Shown piece after piece: positions 43,678 through 53,686 of a stretch of DNA of 64,000 bases. The stretch is from Solitalea longa (GTDB taxonomy: Bacteria; Bacteroidota; Bacteroidia; Sphingobacteriales; Sphingobacteriaceae). The stretch is from NCBI RefSeq assembly GCF_002920915.1, contig NZ_PQVF01000001.1, positions 434,001-498,000 on the forward strand, in the 5' to 3' direction. The notes under the pieces were generated by a model. The model was not told the DNA's origin. It searched no databases and saw only the letters and a program-made list of their open reading frames with translations. The position numbers and the translations under genes were made by a program. Positions within the stretch are counted from its first letter, which is position 1, and the number at the start of each line of letters is the position of its first letter.

Positions 43678-44667
43678 TTATTGATTAACTATTTTCATGC
43701 CTGCATCGTTATAACGACCTCCAACGGCAATTCCTTTAGGTGCAATTTCATCCAAAGTGTCCAGGTCAGCTTTTGATAAATGAACATCCAGTGCTGCTAC
43801 ATTTTCTTCCAGATACTTTATTTGTTTGGTTCCGGGTATAGGGAAAATATGATCGCCTTGCGCCATAACCCATGCCAGCGCAAGCTGCGAAGGCTTGCAG
43901 CCTTTTTCCTTTGCCAGTTCTTCTATTTTGAAGACGAGTTGCAGATTCTTGTCAAAATTTTCTCCCTGGAAACGTGGAGAAACTCTTCGGTAATCATCTT
44001 CGGCAAGGTCCTCGAATTTCTTTATTTGTCCGGTTAAAAAACCTCTTCCCAGCGGACTGTAAGCCACAAAGGCAACACCCAACTCTTTACAAGTTTCCAA
44101 TAATCCATCTTCTGGGTCACGGCTCCATAGCGAGTACTCACTCTGTACCGCTGTAATAGGATGAACCGCATGCGCTTTGCGTAAGGTATCTGCCGAAACT
44201 TCGGATAGCCCTATTCCTCTGACTTTGCCTTGTTTTACAAGTTGTCCCATTGCTTCAGCAGTCACTTCTATCGGAGTGGCCGGATCTTGTCGGTGTAAAT
44301 AATATAGGTCGATCACATCCACTTGCAGACGCTTCAAGCTTGCCTCACATGCTGAAAAAACATAATCTGGCTTTCCGCTTATTCCTCGTTTGGTCGGATC
44401 ATTAGGGTCGCGTTGTATGCCAAATTTGGTGGCCAGTGTAATATTGTTCCTTATTCCTTTTAGCACTTTAGAAAGTAATTCCTCGTTATGAAATGGCCCG
44501 TACATGTCGGCAGTATCCCAAAAGGTAACGCCCAGTTCATACGCATGCCTAAGTGTTTTTAATGAGTTTTCGTCGTCTCGGGCTCCATAAAATTCACTCA
44601 TTCCCATGCATCCTAATCCCAATTCAGAAGCCGTTAAACCCTGATTGCCTAATGCTTTTGTTTTCAT
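43678..44667 (-). CDS. Aldo/keto reductase
   Basis: A 329-aa protein with the AKR catalytic tetrad: Asp and Tyr in DTADMYG, Lys in LATKFG and His in YYLHRQD. The C-terminal [13 protein letters not shown] is the NADPH-binding signature. It is most like the AKR11/AKR13-type oxidoreductases. It reduces aldehydes or ketones with NADPH in the cytoplasm; the substrate is unknown. Monocistronic. Confidence 0.92.
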   Translation of the reverse strand: MKTKALGNQGLTASELGLGCMGMSEFYGARDDENSLKTLRHAYELGVTFWDTADMYGPFHNEELLSKVLKGIRNNITLATKFGIQRDPNDPTKRGISGKPDYVFSACEASLKRLQVDVIDLYYLHRQDPATPIEVTAEAMGQLVKQGKVRGIGLSEVSADTLRKAHAVHPITAVQSEYSLWSRDPEDGLLETCKELGVAFVAYSPLGRGFLTGQIKKFEDLAEDDYRRVSPRFQGENFDKNLQLVFKIEELAKEKGCKPSQLALAWVMAQGDHIFPIPGTKQIKYLEENVAALDVHLSKADLDTLDEIAPKGIAVGGRYNDAGMKIVNQ

Positions 44668-44760
44668 GTTATAGTATTTTGATTGTTTATTTACAGAGGT
44701 GAAAAATCTTTAACAAGGCTTATTCATTTATGTTTTAGGAAATTGGCAGATGCATAAAAT

Positions 44761-44809
44761 AAAAAAAGTGCATGTTGTTCCCTGTATTTTTCAATACATG
44801 GCATGCACT
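44761..44809 (-). terminator. Terminator of hemN
   Basis: Read on the minus strand, arms AGTGCATG and CATGCACT (outer) and TGTATT and AATACA (inner) form a long hairpin followed by seven T. It lies 76 nt after the hemN stop. Confidence 0.75.
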
Positions 44810-44884
44810 CCCCTCTTCAAATAAATATTATTATCCACTAACGTTCTTTCGAACTAGTATAAGATGAGGCTTATTATTTTGTAA

Positions 44885-46249
44885 TTATATTGTCATAGAA
44901 AATAATCGTGTCTCAGGTTGTTTTCTTACTAATCGTAGGTCAAAGGCCATACAAATATTACGTACAAATGGAATTCCTTCCTCAGTCACTTTTAGTCCCT
45001 TTTCCGTAAAGTAAATTAGCTCATCGGTTTCCATTTCTTTTAACGAAGCAATTACCTCCGGCAGCTCTGTAAATTGCATTTCCTTGTTTTCCCATGAGGT
45101 TTCAAGGTTGCACATCAGGTTTAAAATATGTTTGCGAATTACCAGGTCTTCATCATTTAACAAATGCCCCCTTAGCACAGGCAATTTGTCTAAGGCCAAT
45201 AATTCATAATAACCTTCAAGTGTTTTAACGTTTTGTGAAAAGGCATACCACGAATCGCCAATAGATGAAACACCAAGGCCGATCATCAGTTGGGTTTTTG
45301 ATGAAGTATAGCCCATAAAATTGCGGTGCAGGTTCTTACTTTGTAGCGAATTGTAAAGGCTATCTGTTGGCATAGCGAAATGGTCCATGCCTATTTCCGT
45401 ATAGCCGTTTTCTTCAAAAAGTAATTTTCCGAGGTTATACAACGAACGCTTTTCATCGTCTTTTGGTAAGTCACTATCATCGAAACCACGCTGGCCGTTA
45501 CCTTTTATCCAAGGCACATGCGCATAACTGTAAAAAGCAATTCTATCGGGTTTAAGACGGTTGGTCTTTTCAATGGTTTCGGCAATACTCAAACGCGATT
45601 GTTTGGGCAGGCCAAAGATCAGGTCGTGACCAATAGAAGTGTAGCCGATTTCGCGGGCCCAATTATGCACACGCTTAACATTTTCATAAGGCTGAATGCG
45701 ATGTATAGCTTTTTGCACCTCGGGAGTATAATCCTGTACGCCAAAGCTTACCCGCCTGAAACCCAGGTCGAATAAGGTTTGCAAATGCTCATAAGAGGTA
45801 TTATTCGGATGCCCTTCAAAGCTGAAATCCCATGTTTCACTCCGATCTGCCAGCTCAAAAATGCCATCAATGAGTCTGCTGAGTTGTTCAGGTCTGAAAA
45901 ACGTAGGAGTGCCACCTCCCAAATGGATCTCCTTGATGATAGGCCGTGCATTAAACAGATCTACATAAAGTTTCCATTCTTTCAACAGCGCTTCAATGTA
46001 GGGCGACTCAACCGCATGATTGGTGGTAATTCGCTTATTGCAGCCGCAAAACGTGCATAAGCTTTCGCAAAATGGCAAGTGAATATAAAGGCTTATACCC
46101 TCGGTTGCATTGCTTTTCCTAAAGGTTTGCACGAGCGATTCTTTCCAGTTAAGAATGCTGAAATTTTGTTCATCCCAATACGGTACAGTCGGATAACTGG
46201 TGTATCGCGGACCGGGAACATTATATTTATGTAGAAGTTTAGGATTCAT
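44885..46249 (-). CDS. hemN: Oxygen-independent coproporphyrinogen III oxidase
   Basis: A 454-aa protein from the ATG at 46249; the frame runs back to a TTG at 46273 but the family begins at MNPKLLHKYNVPGPRYTSYP. The radical SAM cysteines are in FCESLCTFCGC (CxxxCxxCxC) and GGGTPTFF is present. It decarboxylates coproporphyrinogen III to protoporphyrinogen IX without oxygen. Length and motifs indicate true HemN rather than HemW. A perfect 10-bp inverted repeat lies 46 nt upstream. Confidence 0.94.
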   Translation of the reverse strand: MNPKLLHKYNVPGPRYTSYPTVPYWDEQNFSILNWKESLVQTFRKSNATEGISLYIHLPFCESLCTFCGCNKRITTNHAVESPYIEALLKEWKLYVDLFNARPIIKEIHLGGGTPTFFRPEQLSRLIDGIFELADRSETWDFSFEGHPNNTSYEHLQTLFDLGFRRVSFGVQDYTPEVQKAIHRIQPYENVKRVHNWAREIGYTSIGHDLIFGLPKQSRLSIAETIEKTNRLKPDRIAFYSYAHVPWIKGNGQRGFDDSDLPKDDEKRSLYNLGKLLFEENGYTEIGMDHFAMPTDSLYNSLQSKNLHRNFMGYTSSKTQLMIGLGVSSIGDSWYAFSQNVKTLEGYYELLALDKLPVLRGHLLNDEDLVIRKHILNLMCNLETSWENKEMQFTELPEVIASLKEMETDELIYFTEKGLKVTEEGIPFVRNICMAFDLRLVRKQPETRLFSMTI

Positions 46250-46294
46250 GAGACTAATTATATAATTAACCAAAAATCAGGCATCTGCGAAAAA

Positions 46295-46320
46295 GAAAAA
46301 CTGATTTTTATCAGTTTTTC
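46295..46320. promoter_or_regulatory. Perfect inverted repeat in the hemN/permease divergent region
   Basis: Arms GAAAAACTGA (46295-46304) and TCAGTTTTTC (46311-46320) with a 6-nt centre. It may be an operator for either gene or a hairpin in the hemN leader. It does not match an FNR box (TTGAT, 4 nt, ATCAA). Confidence 0.5.
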
Positions 46321-46411
46321 CAGTTTTCCATACAAATGATTTTCTGTTGACATAAATAGTAAAATGCTATCAAAACATATTTTCCTTAAATTCGGCTGCT
46401 AGCAAAAACGA

Positions 46412-47470
46412 ATGTTCCCTTATATACTTAACAAATCATTTTATGGCTTATTAGTGATGCTGGGCATTGTGGTGGTTGTTTTCTTTTTGTTTAACATTCT
46501 GCCTGCCGATCCGGCCCGTATGACCATGGGACAGCGATCCGATGTGCAATCATTGGAGGCGGTGCGTAAAGAGCTCGGCCTTGATAAGCCGATGCCAGTG
46601 CAATTTGCCCTTTTTCTTAATGATGTTTCTCCTATAGGTTTGCACGGAACCGACTCCGTGAGCAGGGCCAAATATCATTATCAGCAATTGTTTAAGGTAG
46701 GGAAAGATGAGGCTATTGTTTTGAAATGGCCCTACCTGCGCCGCTCTTATCAAACTAAAAAGGAAGTATCAGAAATATTAAGGGAAACTATTCCAAATAC
46801 ACTTATTCTGGCGGTTACCGCTATGGTGTTCGCTTCGGTTATAGGTATTGCTTTAGGAGTGGTTTCGGCAATTAAAAAAGACAGCTGGATCGATAAAGCT
46901 TCCATCGGATTTTCGATTATCGGTATTTCGGCGCCTTCCTTTTTTGCAGGGATCATCATTGCCTGGCTGTTTGGTTTTGTGTTAAGTGATTACACGGGCT
47001 TAAACATGTCGGGAAGTTTACACAACTATGATCCTTTTAAAGGGGAAGTGCTAACGTTGAAGAATCTCTGGCTGCCAATGATCACCTTGGGTTTGCGTCC
47101 TTTAGCTATTATCGTGCAGTTAACTCGAAGCTCCATGCTGGATGTGTTAGCCATGGATTATATTCGCACCGCAAGGGCAAAAGGACTGAGCAATTATTCG
47201 GTGGTGCTAAAGCATGCGCTACGAAATGCCTTAAATCCTGTTGTTACCGCAATTTCGGGCTGGTTTGCCTCCTTAATTGCCGGTTCCTTTTTTATCGAAT
47301 ATATTTTTGGATACAATGGTTTAGGGAAAGCTACTGTTGATGCTCTTGGCTTGGCCGATTTTCCGGTAGTTATGGGCTCTATCCTTTTCTGCGGATTTAT
47401 TTTCGTCGTCCTTAATATTTTGGTGGATGTGCTTTATGGAGTATTGGATCCCAGGGTAAGGGTGAGGTAG
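46412..47470 (+). CDS. ABC transporter permease of the DppB/OppB type
   Basis: A 352-aa membrane protein with six predicted helices and the permease EAA-like loop (DYIRTARAKGLSNYSVVLKHALRNALNPVVT). After helix 1 there is a longer periplasmic segment (about 30-125) than in E. coli DppB. It would form a peptide or nickel channel with a DppC partner and ATPases, none of which lie here, so it is an orphan permease gene. Confidence 0.88.
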   Translation: MFPYILNKSFYGLLVMLGIVVVVFFLFNILPADPARMTMGQRSDVQSLEAVRKELGLDKPMPVQFALFLNDVSPIGLHGTDSVSRAKYHYQQLFKVGKDEAIVLKWPYLRRSYQTKKEVSEILRETIPNTLILAVTAMVFASVIGIALGVVSAIKKDSWIDKASIGFSIIGISAPSFFAGIIIAWLFGFVLSDYTGLNMSGSLHNYDPFKGEVLTLKNLWLPMITLGLRPLAIIVQLTRSSMLDVLAMDYIRTARAKGLSNYSVVLKHALRNALNPVVTAISGWFASLIAGSFFIEYIFGYNGLGKATVDALGLADFPVVMGSILFCGFIFVVLNILVDVLYGVLDPRVRVR

Positions 47471-47510
47471 GGTCTATCGTTAGCGGTGATTTTAGATTCT
47501 TAATTTTGTT

Positions 47511-47927
47511 ATGAAGAATATAAACATTTATTACTTGTTTGTTTTAGAGACAATAATTTACTGGTTGTTTCTGTTAGATCCCTTTAAAAATGAGCCAATA
47601 AAACGGAATTATAAAAAACTCATAAGTAATCCTACGTTTTTCTGGGTAAATTTTACAATAGCAGCGCTGTTTTTCATATATGGATTAGCTTATTGTTCCA
47701 AGCAGAATGCTTTTTTCTTTACTTTTATGCCTCTTTACTTTATTCTATTAGTTAAGTTTATTAATTCAATTTTCATTAATTCTTACAATAGAGACTTTAT
47801 CTTTCTTATGAAACATGATCGGTATAAAACGCAGTTTGTGGATAAAATATGCAGTATTTTACTTCATATACTTCCATTTGTTTTAGCGCTTATTACATTT
47901 TTCTATTTAATTGATCTTAAAAAGTAA
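47511..47927 (+). CDS. Hypothetical membrane protein
   Basis: A 138-aa protein with four hydrophobic segments (about 5-22, 43-62, 67-90, 112-134) and a basic loop. No family recognised. It lies 40 nt after the permease gene; a functional link is not supported by the sequence. Confidence 0.6.
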   Translation: MKNINIYYLFVLETIIYWLFLLDPFKNEPIKRNYKKLISNPTFFWVNFTIAALFFIYGLAYCSKQNAFFFTFMPLYFILLVKFINSIFINSYNRDFIFLMKHDRYKTQFVDKICSILLHILPFVLALITFFYLIDLKK

Positions 47928-48031
47928 AGTTATAGATAATTGATATTTGCTAATTTGGAAATGTTGAATTAAGAAGGTGCAATTTCCTCTTTTCACTGAT
48001 TTATTGTTAACCTGAAATCTAAAATCTAAAA

Positions 48032-48538
48032 TTGAAAGTATTCTTAATTGGCTTCATGGGAGCCGGAAAAACAACTTTTGGAAAACGGCTGGCAAAAAGA
48101 ATAGATGTGCCTTTTTTCGACCTAGATCATTTAATTGAAGCGTTTACGGGAGGTTCTGTAGCTGATTATTTTGCCAAATATGGTGAAGAAAAATTCCGTG
48201 AACTGGAAAAACAGGTATTGCAAACTCAGGAACTTCCCGACAACTTTGTTCTCTCAACGGGTGGCGGGGCTCCTTGTTTTCACGATAATATGCAATGGAT
48301 GAATGCCAATGGTAAAACGATTTACCTGCAGCTTGCTCCAAAAGCAATTGCCGGACGTTTAGAAAACGCTAAAGAAGAGCGGCCTTTAATTAAAGGGTTG
48401 AAAGGAGAAGAATTAGTGAGTTTTATTGAAGAACGACTAGCTGCAAGAGAAAGTTTTTATAAGCAGGCGCAGTTTATTGTTGATGGCTTGAGCGTTAACC
48501 CCGATGCGGTTGTTGAATTGTTAACGCGGCAGTGGTAA
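48032..48538 (+). CDS. aroK: Shikimate kinase
   Basis: A 168-aa protein starting at TTG (48032): TTG AAA GTA gives MKVFLIGFMGAGKTTFGKRLA, with the Walker A motif GAGKTT exactly where the family has it. FFDLDHLIE (shikimate binding), STGGGAP and ERPLIK follow. It phosphorylates shikimate in aromatic amino acid synthesis. The start sits at the end of a short AAATCTAAAATCTAAAATTG repeat word. Confidence 0.94.
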   Translation: MKVFLIGFMGAGKTTFGKRLAKRIDVPFFDLDHLIEAFTGGSVADYFAKYGEEKFRELEKQVLQTQELPDNFVLSTGGGAPCFHDNMQWMNANGKTIYLQLAPKAIAGRLENAKEERPLIKGLKGEELVSFIEERLAARESFYKQAQFIVDGLSVNPDAVVELLTRQW

Positions 48539-48598
48539 TATGAGTTCTGTTCAGGAGCAAATAGTTTGCCCCCAAACAGAAAACATACCTTGCTTGGT

Positions 48599-49576
48599 TT
48601 AATTTTTGGGTTTGAATTTCTCAACCGCATTGCTAACCGGTTTTACCGTCCGCAAATACGCATAAATCGCTTTAAGGTCTTCGTCTTTCATTTGCGCGTA
48701 CATCGACCATGGCATAAGTGAATTAAAATCTGCTGGAGCAACAGTTTTAGTATAAATACTGCTATCGCGATACGTTTTAAACTTATTTAAAAATTGCTCC
48801 TGGCTCCAGCTGCCAATACCCGTTTTAACATCGGGACTAATGTTTGCCGACGATAAAACGCCGCCTGGCATTTCAAATGAACGTCCTCCGCCAAAATCCA
48901 TCCCTTTAAGGAATTCGCCTTTGTCAACCTGCGTATGACAGTCGAAACAAGCAGCAGCGGTTACCATGTATTTTCCATAGTTAACAGTGTCAGTTGGTAC
49001 AGGCATTTTTTGCAGGTTCGCTTTTGCAGGTATTGTATTGATGATAAAGTTCATCGGGAAATCCGATTGTGATTCAGTAACTGCATTTTCGATAGACGGT
49101 AATGTTCTAATGTAAGCGATCACTGATTTTATATCCTCTTCATCTAATTTACCGTAGCTGGCATGTGGCATCACAGGGAAAATAGGTTTTCCGTTTTTTC
49201 GAACACCTTCGGTAATTGCTCTAAAGATCTCCCCATCGGTCCAGTCGCCAATGCCGGCAGGGGTAATATTGGCTGCAAAATAAACTCCCGGGAATCCCAT
49301 TTTCTGGTTAAACTCATCACCACCCTGACCCAGCGTGCCCGGAGTAATAGGGCCTGAAAACTTGGTCCAATCACGCTTGCTGTGACAATCCATACAAACC
49401 GTTACCGAATTCGCCAAATACTCGCCACGTTTAATGCGCTCAGGCGTAAGCTCCACTTTCATTTCACGAGCCGGGCCCACATTTGGAAATGCCGTCTTAA
49501 CATATACTCCTAACCCTACTACCACAATTACAATAAACAGGAGTATATACCCCAGGACCTTAAAAACTTTTTTCAT
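48599..49576 (-). CDS. Membrane-anchored di-haem cytochrome c
   Basis: A 325-aa protein with an N-terminal anchor helix (about 9-27) and two class I cytochrome c domains, each with a CxxCH haem site: CMDCH at 61-65 and CFDCH at 210-214. Axial Met candidates are in PVMPHASYGKL and SLMPWSMYAQM. It faces the periplasm and probably carries electrons for a dehydrogenase or oxidase; no partner enzyme gene is adjacent. Confidence 0.9.
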   Translation of the reverse strand: MKKVFKVLGYILLFIVIVVVGLGVYVKTAFPNVGPAREMKVELTPERIKRGEYLANSVTVCMDCHSKRDWTKFSGPITPGTLGQGGDEFNQKMGFPGVYFAANITPAGIGDWTDGEIFRAITEGVRKNGKPIFPVMPHASYGKLDEEDIKSVIAYIRTLPSIENAVTESQSDFPMNFIINTIPAKANLQKMPVPTDTVNYGKYMVTAAACFDCHTQVDKGEFLKGMDFGGGRSFEMPGGVLSSANISPDVKTGIGSWSQEQFLNKFKTYRDSSIYTKTVAPADFNSLMPWSMYAQMKDEDLKAIYAYLRTVKPVSNAVEKFKPKN

Positions 49577-49769
49577 CTAGATTGATTTTTATAATTATAA
49601 ATAATGAAAATACTATTTAAAGAATGCTTTGCAAACTTTTTTCGATTTAAATAGCTAAAATTCTGTTTGTTATAGGTGTTGATTTGAAGCGGTGGATTTC
49701 GTTCCTTTTTGCTATATTAATTGGGAGTTCTACCCCGATTTGTTCTACCTAAATTCTCATTTTTGTACC

Positions 49770-51896
49770 ATGATTGATGCTGCGCGTATTGTGCTTAAAA
49801 AACACTTTGGTTATGATGAGTTCCGACCCCTTCAAAGTGAAATTATTTCATCCATTCTTTCTAAAAATGACACCTTAGTTTTGATGCCCACAGGTGGAGG
49901 TAAATCCATTTGCTTTCAGGTGCCGGCTTTGGTATTGGGTGGTTTATGCGTGGTAGTCTCTCCTTTAATTTCGTTGATGAAAGACCAGGTGGATGCACTC
50001 AGGATGAATGGAATTGAAGCTGCTTTTTTAAATAGTAGCCTTACGTTTGAAGAAGAGGAAGTCATCGTTGAAAAGTGCATTTCCAATACGATCAGCTTGT
50101 TGTACCTGTCTCCCGAAAAGCTTAAAGGCAGTTTAGCCATGCTCGGAAGGTTTAATGTAAAGTTGTTCGCAATTGATGAGGCACATTGCATTTCTTCATG
50201 GGGTCATGATTTTAGGCCCGAATACACACAGCTAAGCGGCATTAAGAATCGTTTCCCAGAGGTGCCGGTTATAGCCCTTACCGCTACCGCCGACAATGTT
50301 ACCCGGCGGGATATAATCAGGCAACTGAGTTTAAAAGAACCTAAAACTTTTGTGGCTTCTTTCGATCGCCCCAATCTAAGTTTGGATGTGAAAAGTGGGT
50401 TAAAAAGCCGTGAAAAGGATAGCGAGATCATCACGTTTATTAAAAATCGCAAACAGCAATCGGGCATTATTTATTGCCTGAGCAGAAAAATCACGGAAGA
50501 GCTTGCCGAGAAGCTGTTGAATCACGGTATAAATTCGGCAGCTTATCACGCCGGTTTAAGTGCCGAGGAACGTAACAGTGTACAGGATGATTTTATAAAT
50601 GATCGTGTTGGTGTGGTATGTGCAACGGTTGCTTTCGGCATGGGTATCGACAAATCTAACGTCCGCTGGGTGATCCATTACAATCTGCCAAAAAATATCG
50701 AAAGTTATTACCAGGAGATCGGTCGCGCGGGAAGGGATGGATTAAAGAGTGAAACCATCTTGTATTATAGCTTGGGTGATCTGGTTTTACTGACCCAGTT
50801 TGCTGAGCAAGGCCAGCAGCGTGAGATCAATCTGGAAAAGTTAAAGCGCATGCAGCAATTTGCCGAAGCAGATATATGCCGGAGGAAAATTCTGATCAAT
50901 TATTTTGGTGAAAGTCTGGAGCAAAACTGTGGTAATTGTGATGTATGCCACAATCCGCGAAAACATTTTAATGGCACTTTATTGGTTCAAAAAGCGCTTT
51001 CTGCATTGGCGCGGATCAATGAGCCTGTAGCAACCAATATGCTGATCGATGTGCTGCGTGGTTCGCACAAAGCGGAATTGATCGCTAAAGGGTTTGACAA
51101 GATAAAAACTTATGGAGCCGGCAGTGACCTGAGCGTTAACCACTGGCAACAGTTTATCATGCAAATGCTTAATCAGGGCATTCTGGAGATGGCTTATGAC
51201 GAAGGCTTTAGCCTGAAAATTACCGGTTTGGGTAAAGAGATCTTATTCGGAAAGAAAACAGCCGATCTGGTATATCCGGTGGTTAGAGAGCCTAAGAAAA
51301 CCAAAGTGGTTTCCATGGAAGAGCAGGAACGGATGCCAGTACAAACTTCGGATGAGAAACTGTTTGACGATCTGCGCCGTTTACGACGCGAATTTGCTGA
51401 GAGGGAGGATGTGCCTGCTTATGCCATTTTCAACGACGCAACGTTAGAACGAATGGTGGCCGAAAAGCCTCAATCCGAAGCAGCGTTTTTAACGATACAA
51501 GGAGTAGGACAGCGAAAACTGGAGAAATATGGCCAGCGGTTCATGGAGTTAATTACCTTGCATATTAACCGTGGATCTAAGTCGGGCTCTTCAAAAGGAA
51601 ACACCTTTAAAGAAACCTTGTATTTATTACAGCAGAATCTTTCACCGGAAAGAATAGCGTTTATCCGAAAAATGAATGTTCAAACGGTTTTTTCACATAT
51701 TGCCCAGCTGTACCTGATCGGTGAAAAGATCGACCTGATGAAATTCGTTTCATCCGAAGAAATAGAAAAAATACAAATGGCACAAAAGGCTATTGGCAAG
51801 AGTGAGGCTTTAAAAGATTACTTTGAATTTCTGCAAGGTGCATTGCCGCATTATAAGATCAGGTTGGCATTGGCATGGATCGAAAAGAATAACTAA
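49770..51896 (+). CDS. recQ: ATP-dependent DNA helicase RecQ
   Basis: A 708-aa protein from the ATG at 49770; a longer frame to 49692 (GTG) adds 26 residues outside the family start. Domains: helicase (FGYDEFRPLQ, MPTGGGKS, DEAH, ATAD, GRAGRDG), zinc-binding Cys set (CRRKILINYFGE, CGNCDVC), RQC winged helix, and HRDC (about 500-575) with a C-terminal extension. A promoter-like CATTTTTG lies 4 nt before the ATG, with TTG 15 nt further upstream. It unwinds DNA 3' to 5' in recombination and repair. Confidence 0.94.
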   Translation: MIDAARIVLKKHFGYDEFRPLQSEIISSILSKNDTLVLMPTGGGKSICFQVPALVLGGLCVVVSPLISLMKDQVDALRMNGIEAAFLNSSLTFEEEEVIVEKCISNTISLLYLSPEKLKGSLAMLGRFNVKLFAIDEAHCISSWGHDFRPEYTQLSGIKNRFPEVPVIALTATADNVTRRDIIRQLSLKEPKTFVASFDRPNLSLDVKSGLKSREKDSEIITFIKNRKQQSGIIYCLSRKITEELAEKLLNHGINSAAYHAGLSAEERNSVQDDFINDRVGVVCATVAFGMGIDKSNVRWVIHYNLPKNIESYYQEIGRAGRDGLKSETILYYSLGDLVLLTQFAEQGQQREINLEKLKRMQQFAEADICRRKILINYFGESLEQNCGNCDVCHNPRKHFNGTLLVQKALSALARINEPVATNMLIDVLRGSHKAELIAKGFDKIKTYGAGSDLSVNHWQQFIMQMLNQGILEMAYDEGFSLKITGLGKEILFGKKTADLVYPVVREPKKTKVVSMEEQERMPVQTSDEKLFDDLRRLRREFAEREDVPAYAIFNDATLERMVAEKPQSEAAFLTIQGVGQRKLEKYGQRFMELITLHINRGSKSGSSKGNTFKETLYLLQQNLSPERIAFIRKMNVQTVFSHIAQLYLIGEKIDLMKFVSSEEIEKIQMAQKAIGKSEALKDYFEFLQGALPHYKIRLALAWIEKNN

Positions 51897-51969
51897 CGCT
51901 ACTTAGTTGTAATAGCTTCATATTCATCGTTTTTGCTTAAATTTAAGCTACACCAATCTATCGCTCTCT

Positions 51970-53607
51970 ATGAAATCGCTCCGTTGGATATTAGTTGTTG
52001 CGATCGTTAGCTGCAGCCACTTATTATTTGCTCAACAAAAAACAGTTGACAGCGCCCAAACATCAGCCATCAAAAATCTCGAAAGAAGAATTGAAGAACA
52101 GGAGGAATTCAAGAAAAGAGTAAGTGAAGAAGTCAGTGACCAGTTTAAAGGGGAGCTTTCTAAATGGCTGCTCATTATTGGCGGTGTGGTTACGGTTTTG
52201 GGTTATTTCGGTATTAAAGAATTTGATAAATACCTTACACGTGGCATTGAAAAGAAGATAGATATGCTCACCTCTGAGAGGTTTAAAGAACAGTTTGAAA
52301 CACTTTCAGCACGGTTAGACCGCCTTTATCAGCTGTTCACTTTAAGGCTTAATTTGGATGAAGTAAGAAGAAACGCCGAGGACAATGAAAAACCCAAATA
52401 TCCTAAAATTGAAGAAACCATGGCCCTTGTTGATGAAGCGATGCACCTGGGTGATGATATACTTGCCGCCTATATAATTGACCGATTGGTGCCTTTTCAT
52501 TTCAGCCAAAGCCAGTACGAAAGCCTCGACAAAATTTGGATGAAATATAACGAAAGGATAAAGTTTAGTGATTCGACCTGTGCAAACATTGCTATTGCCT
52601 ACATGGGTTTATATATCGAAAACACAGTGCCAAGAAATAAAGAGTTATGCCTGCTTGCCTGTGATAGAGCCAACGAAATAGTTTTTGACTATGGTATTCC
52701 TATGGCCGTAAGACTTATCATTTATATGATCGATTACGAGAGAAGTTATGTTGAATCAGAAAAGGAAATGGAAAAAACGAATGCGATAAAACTGCTCCGT
52801 CGCATATCAAGCGGTACCTTAAATGTAATGGCTTATGAAACGTACAATTATATCGACATAAGTAAAGATAAGCGCTATTCTAAAAAGTATGTTGAATTGC
52901 TGTATCAACTGGCACCGGATGAAATGAAGGCGCTGAAAGCTAAATTTGATGCCCATATCAAAGCTACCGGTATCACACCAACGGCCCCTGATGGCACCGC
53001 TAATGCTGTAAATGTAGAAGAGGTTGTTTCGGCAATTACCAAAGGACAGAAACCAACGCTCGCTCAGCTGGATGTTTTATTGGATTCGTTATTGAATTTA
53101 CCTGATAAAACCCAAATGCAGGCGGCTATTCGGAATATGGCCCAGTTACTCTATGTTAACTGGCACTACGATGAACTCTATCATCTTTGGAAGAAAAACC
53201 GCCCTGAGCTCAACAACGATTTTCAAATTTCAAATTACTTTTCTGCTGCCTTTATTGGCAAGTACCTTAAAACAAAAGACAAGATCTTTAAACAAGAAAC
53301 CCTTGATGCAACAGCACGCAGTTTAGCCGTTTTGCCTGATGCCGGTGTGCCTATGGCCATTAGGATTGCCCTGGAAGCTATTGATTTTAAGAGAATATCA
53401 GGTAAGAAAATTAAGGAAGATGCTATCGCAAAGGCAAAATTGATAGCGGCTGAAATAAATAAATCGGCCGCAAAGGAAACTTCGCAGGAAGCCTTTGGAT
53501 ATATCGAAGATCTGGCCATTACGTATCCGGATGAAAAATTGGTAGAAGTTATCTGGAAAATGATCCCGGATGAAATGGAAGAAATGAAAAAACTGGCAGC
53601 AGTTTGA
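51970..53607 (+). CDS. Hypothetical membrane protein with coiled coil
   Basis: A 545-aa protein with a signal peptide (VVAIVSCSHLLFAQQ), a charged coiled coil (about 30-65), one transmembrane helix (about 66-82), a second coiled part (about 85-125), and a long alpha-helical C-terminal region of about 400 residues that seems to contain two related halves (TCANIAIAYMGLYI...PMAVRLIIYMIDYER and SAAFIGKYLKTKD...PMAIRIALEAIDFKR). Not recognised. The internal duplication suggests an alpha-solenoid-like fold. A perfect palindrome GCTTAAATTTAAGC (51935-51948) lies in the 73-nt gap upstream. Confidence 0.65.
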   Translation: MKSLRWILVVAIVSCSHLLFAQQKTVDSAQTSAIKNLERRIEEQEEFKKRVSEEVSDQFKGELSKWLLIIGGVVTVLGYFGIKEFDKYLTRGIEKKIDMLTSERFKEQFETLSARLDRLYQLFTLRLNLDEVRRNAEDNEKPKYPKIEETMALVDEAMHLGDDILAAYIIDRLVPFHFSQSQYESLDKIWMKYNERIKFSDSTCANIAIAYMGLYIENTVPRNKELCLLACDRANEIVFDYGIPMAVRLIIYMIDYERSYVESEKEMEKTNAIKLLRRISSGTLNVMAYETYNYIDISKDKRYSKKYVELLYQLAPDEMKALKAKFDAHIKATGITPTAPDGTANAVNVEEVVSAITKGQKPTLAQLDVLLDSLLNLPDKTQMQAAIRNMAQLLYVNWHYDELYHLWKKNRPELNNDFQISNYFSAAFIGKYLKTKDKIFKQETLDATARSLAVLPDAGVPMAIRIALEAIDFKRISGKKIKEDAIAKAKLIAAEINKSAAKETSQEAFGYIEDLAITYPDEKLVEVIWKMIPDEMEEMKKLAAV

Positions 53608-53623
53608 TAGGTTGAAAAAGGAA

Positions 53624-53677
53624 AAGTTTGAGAATTTGAAAATAAGAGCGGGCTCAAATCTTCAAATTCTCAAACTT
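53624..53677. terminator. Long hairpin between convergent genes (probable bidirectional terminator)
   Basis: A perfect 17-bp stem, arms AAGTTTGAGAATTTGAA (53624-53640) and TTCAAATTCTCAAACTT (53661-53677), with a 20-nt loop that carries a further GAGC-GG-GCTC hairpin. It lacks a long T run, so it may also act by blocking or slowing convergent transcription, or belong to an AT-rich repeat family. Confidence 0.55.
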
Positions 53678-53686
53678 CAAATTGAT

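Noticed and set aside
46321-46380. FNR box upstream of hemN
   Set aside because: TTGACAT and CTATCAA words are present but too far apart for an FNR dimer site.
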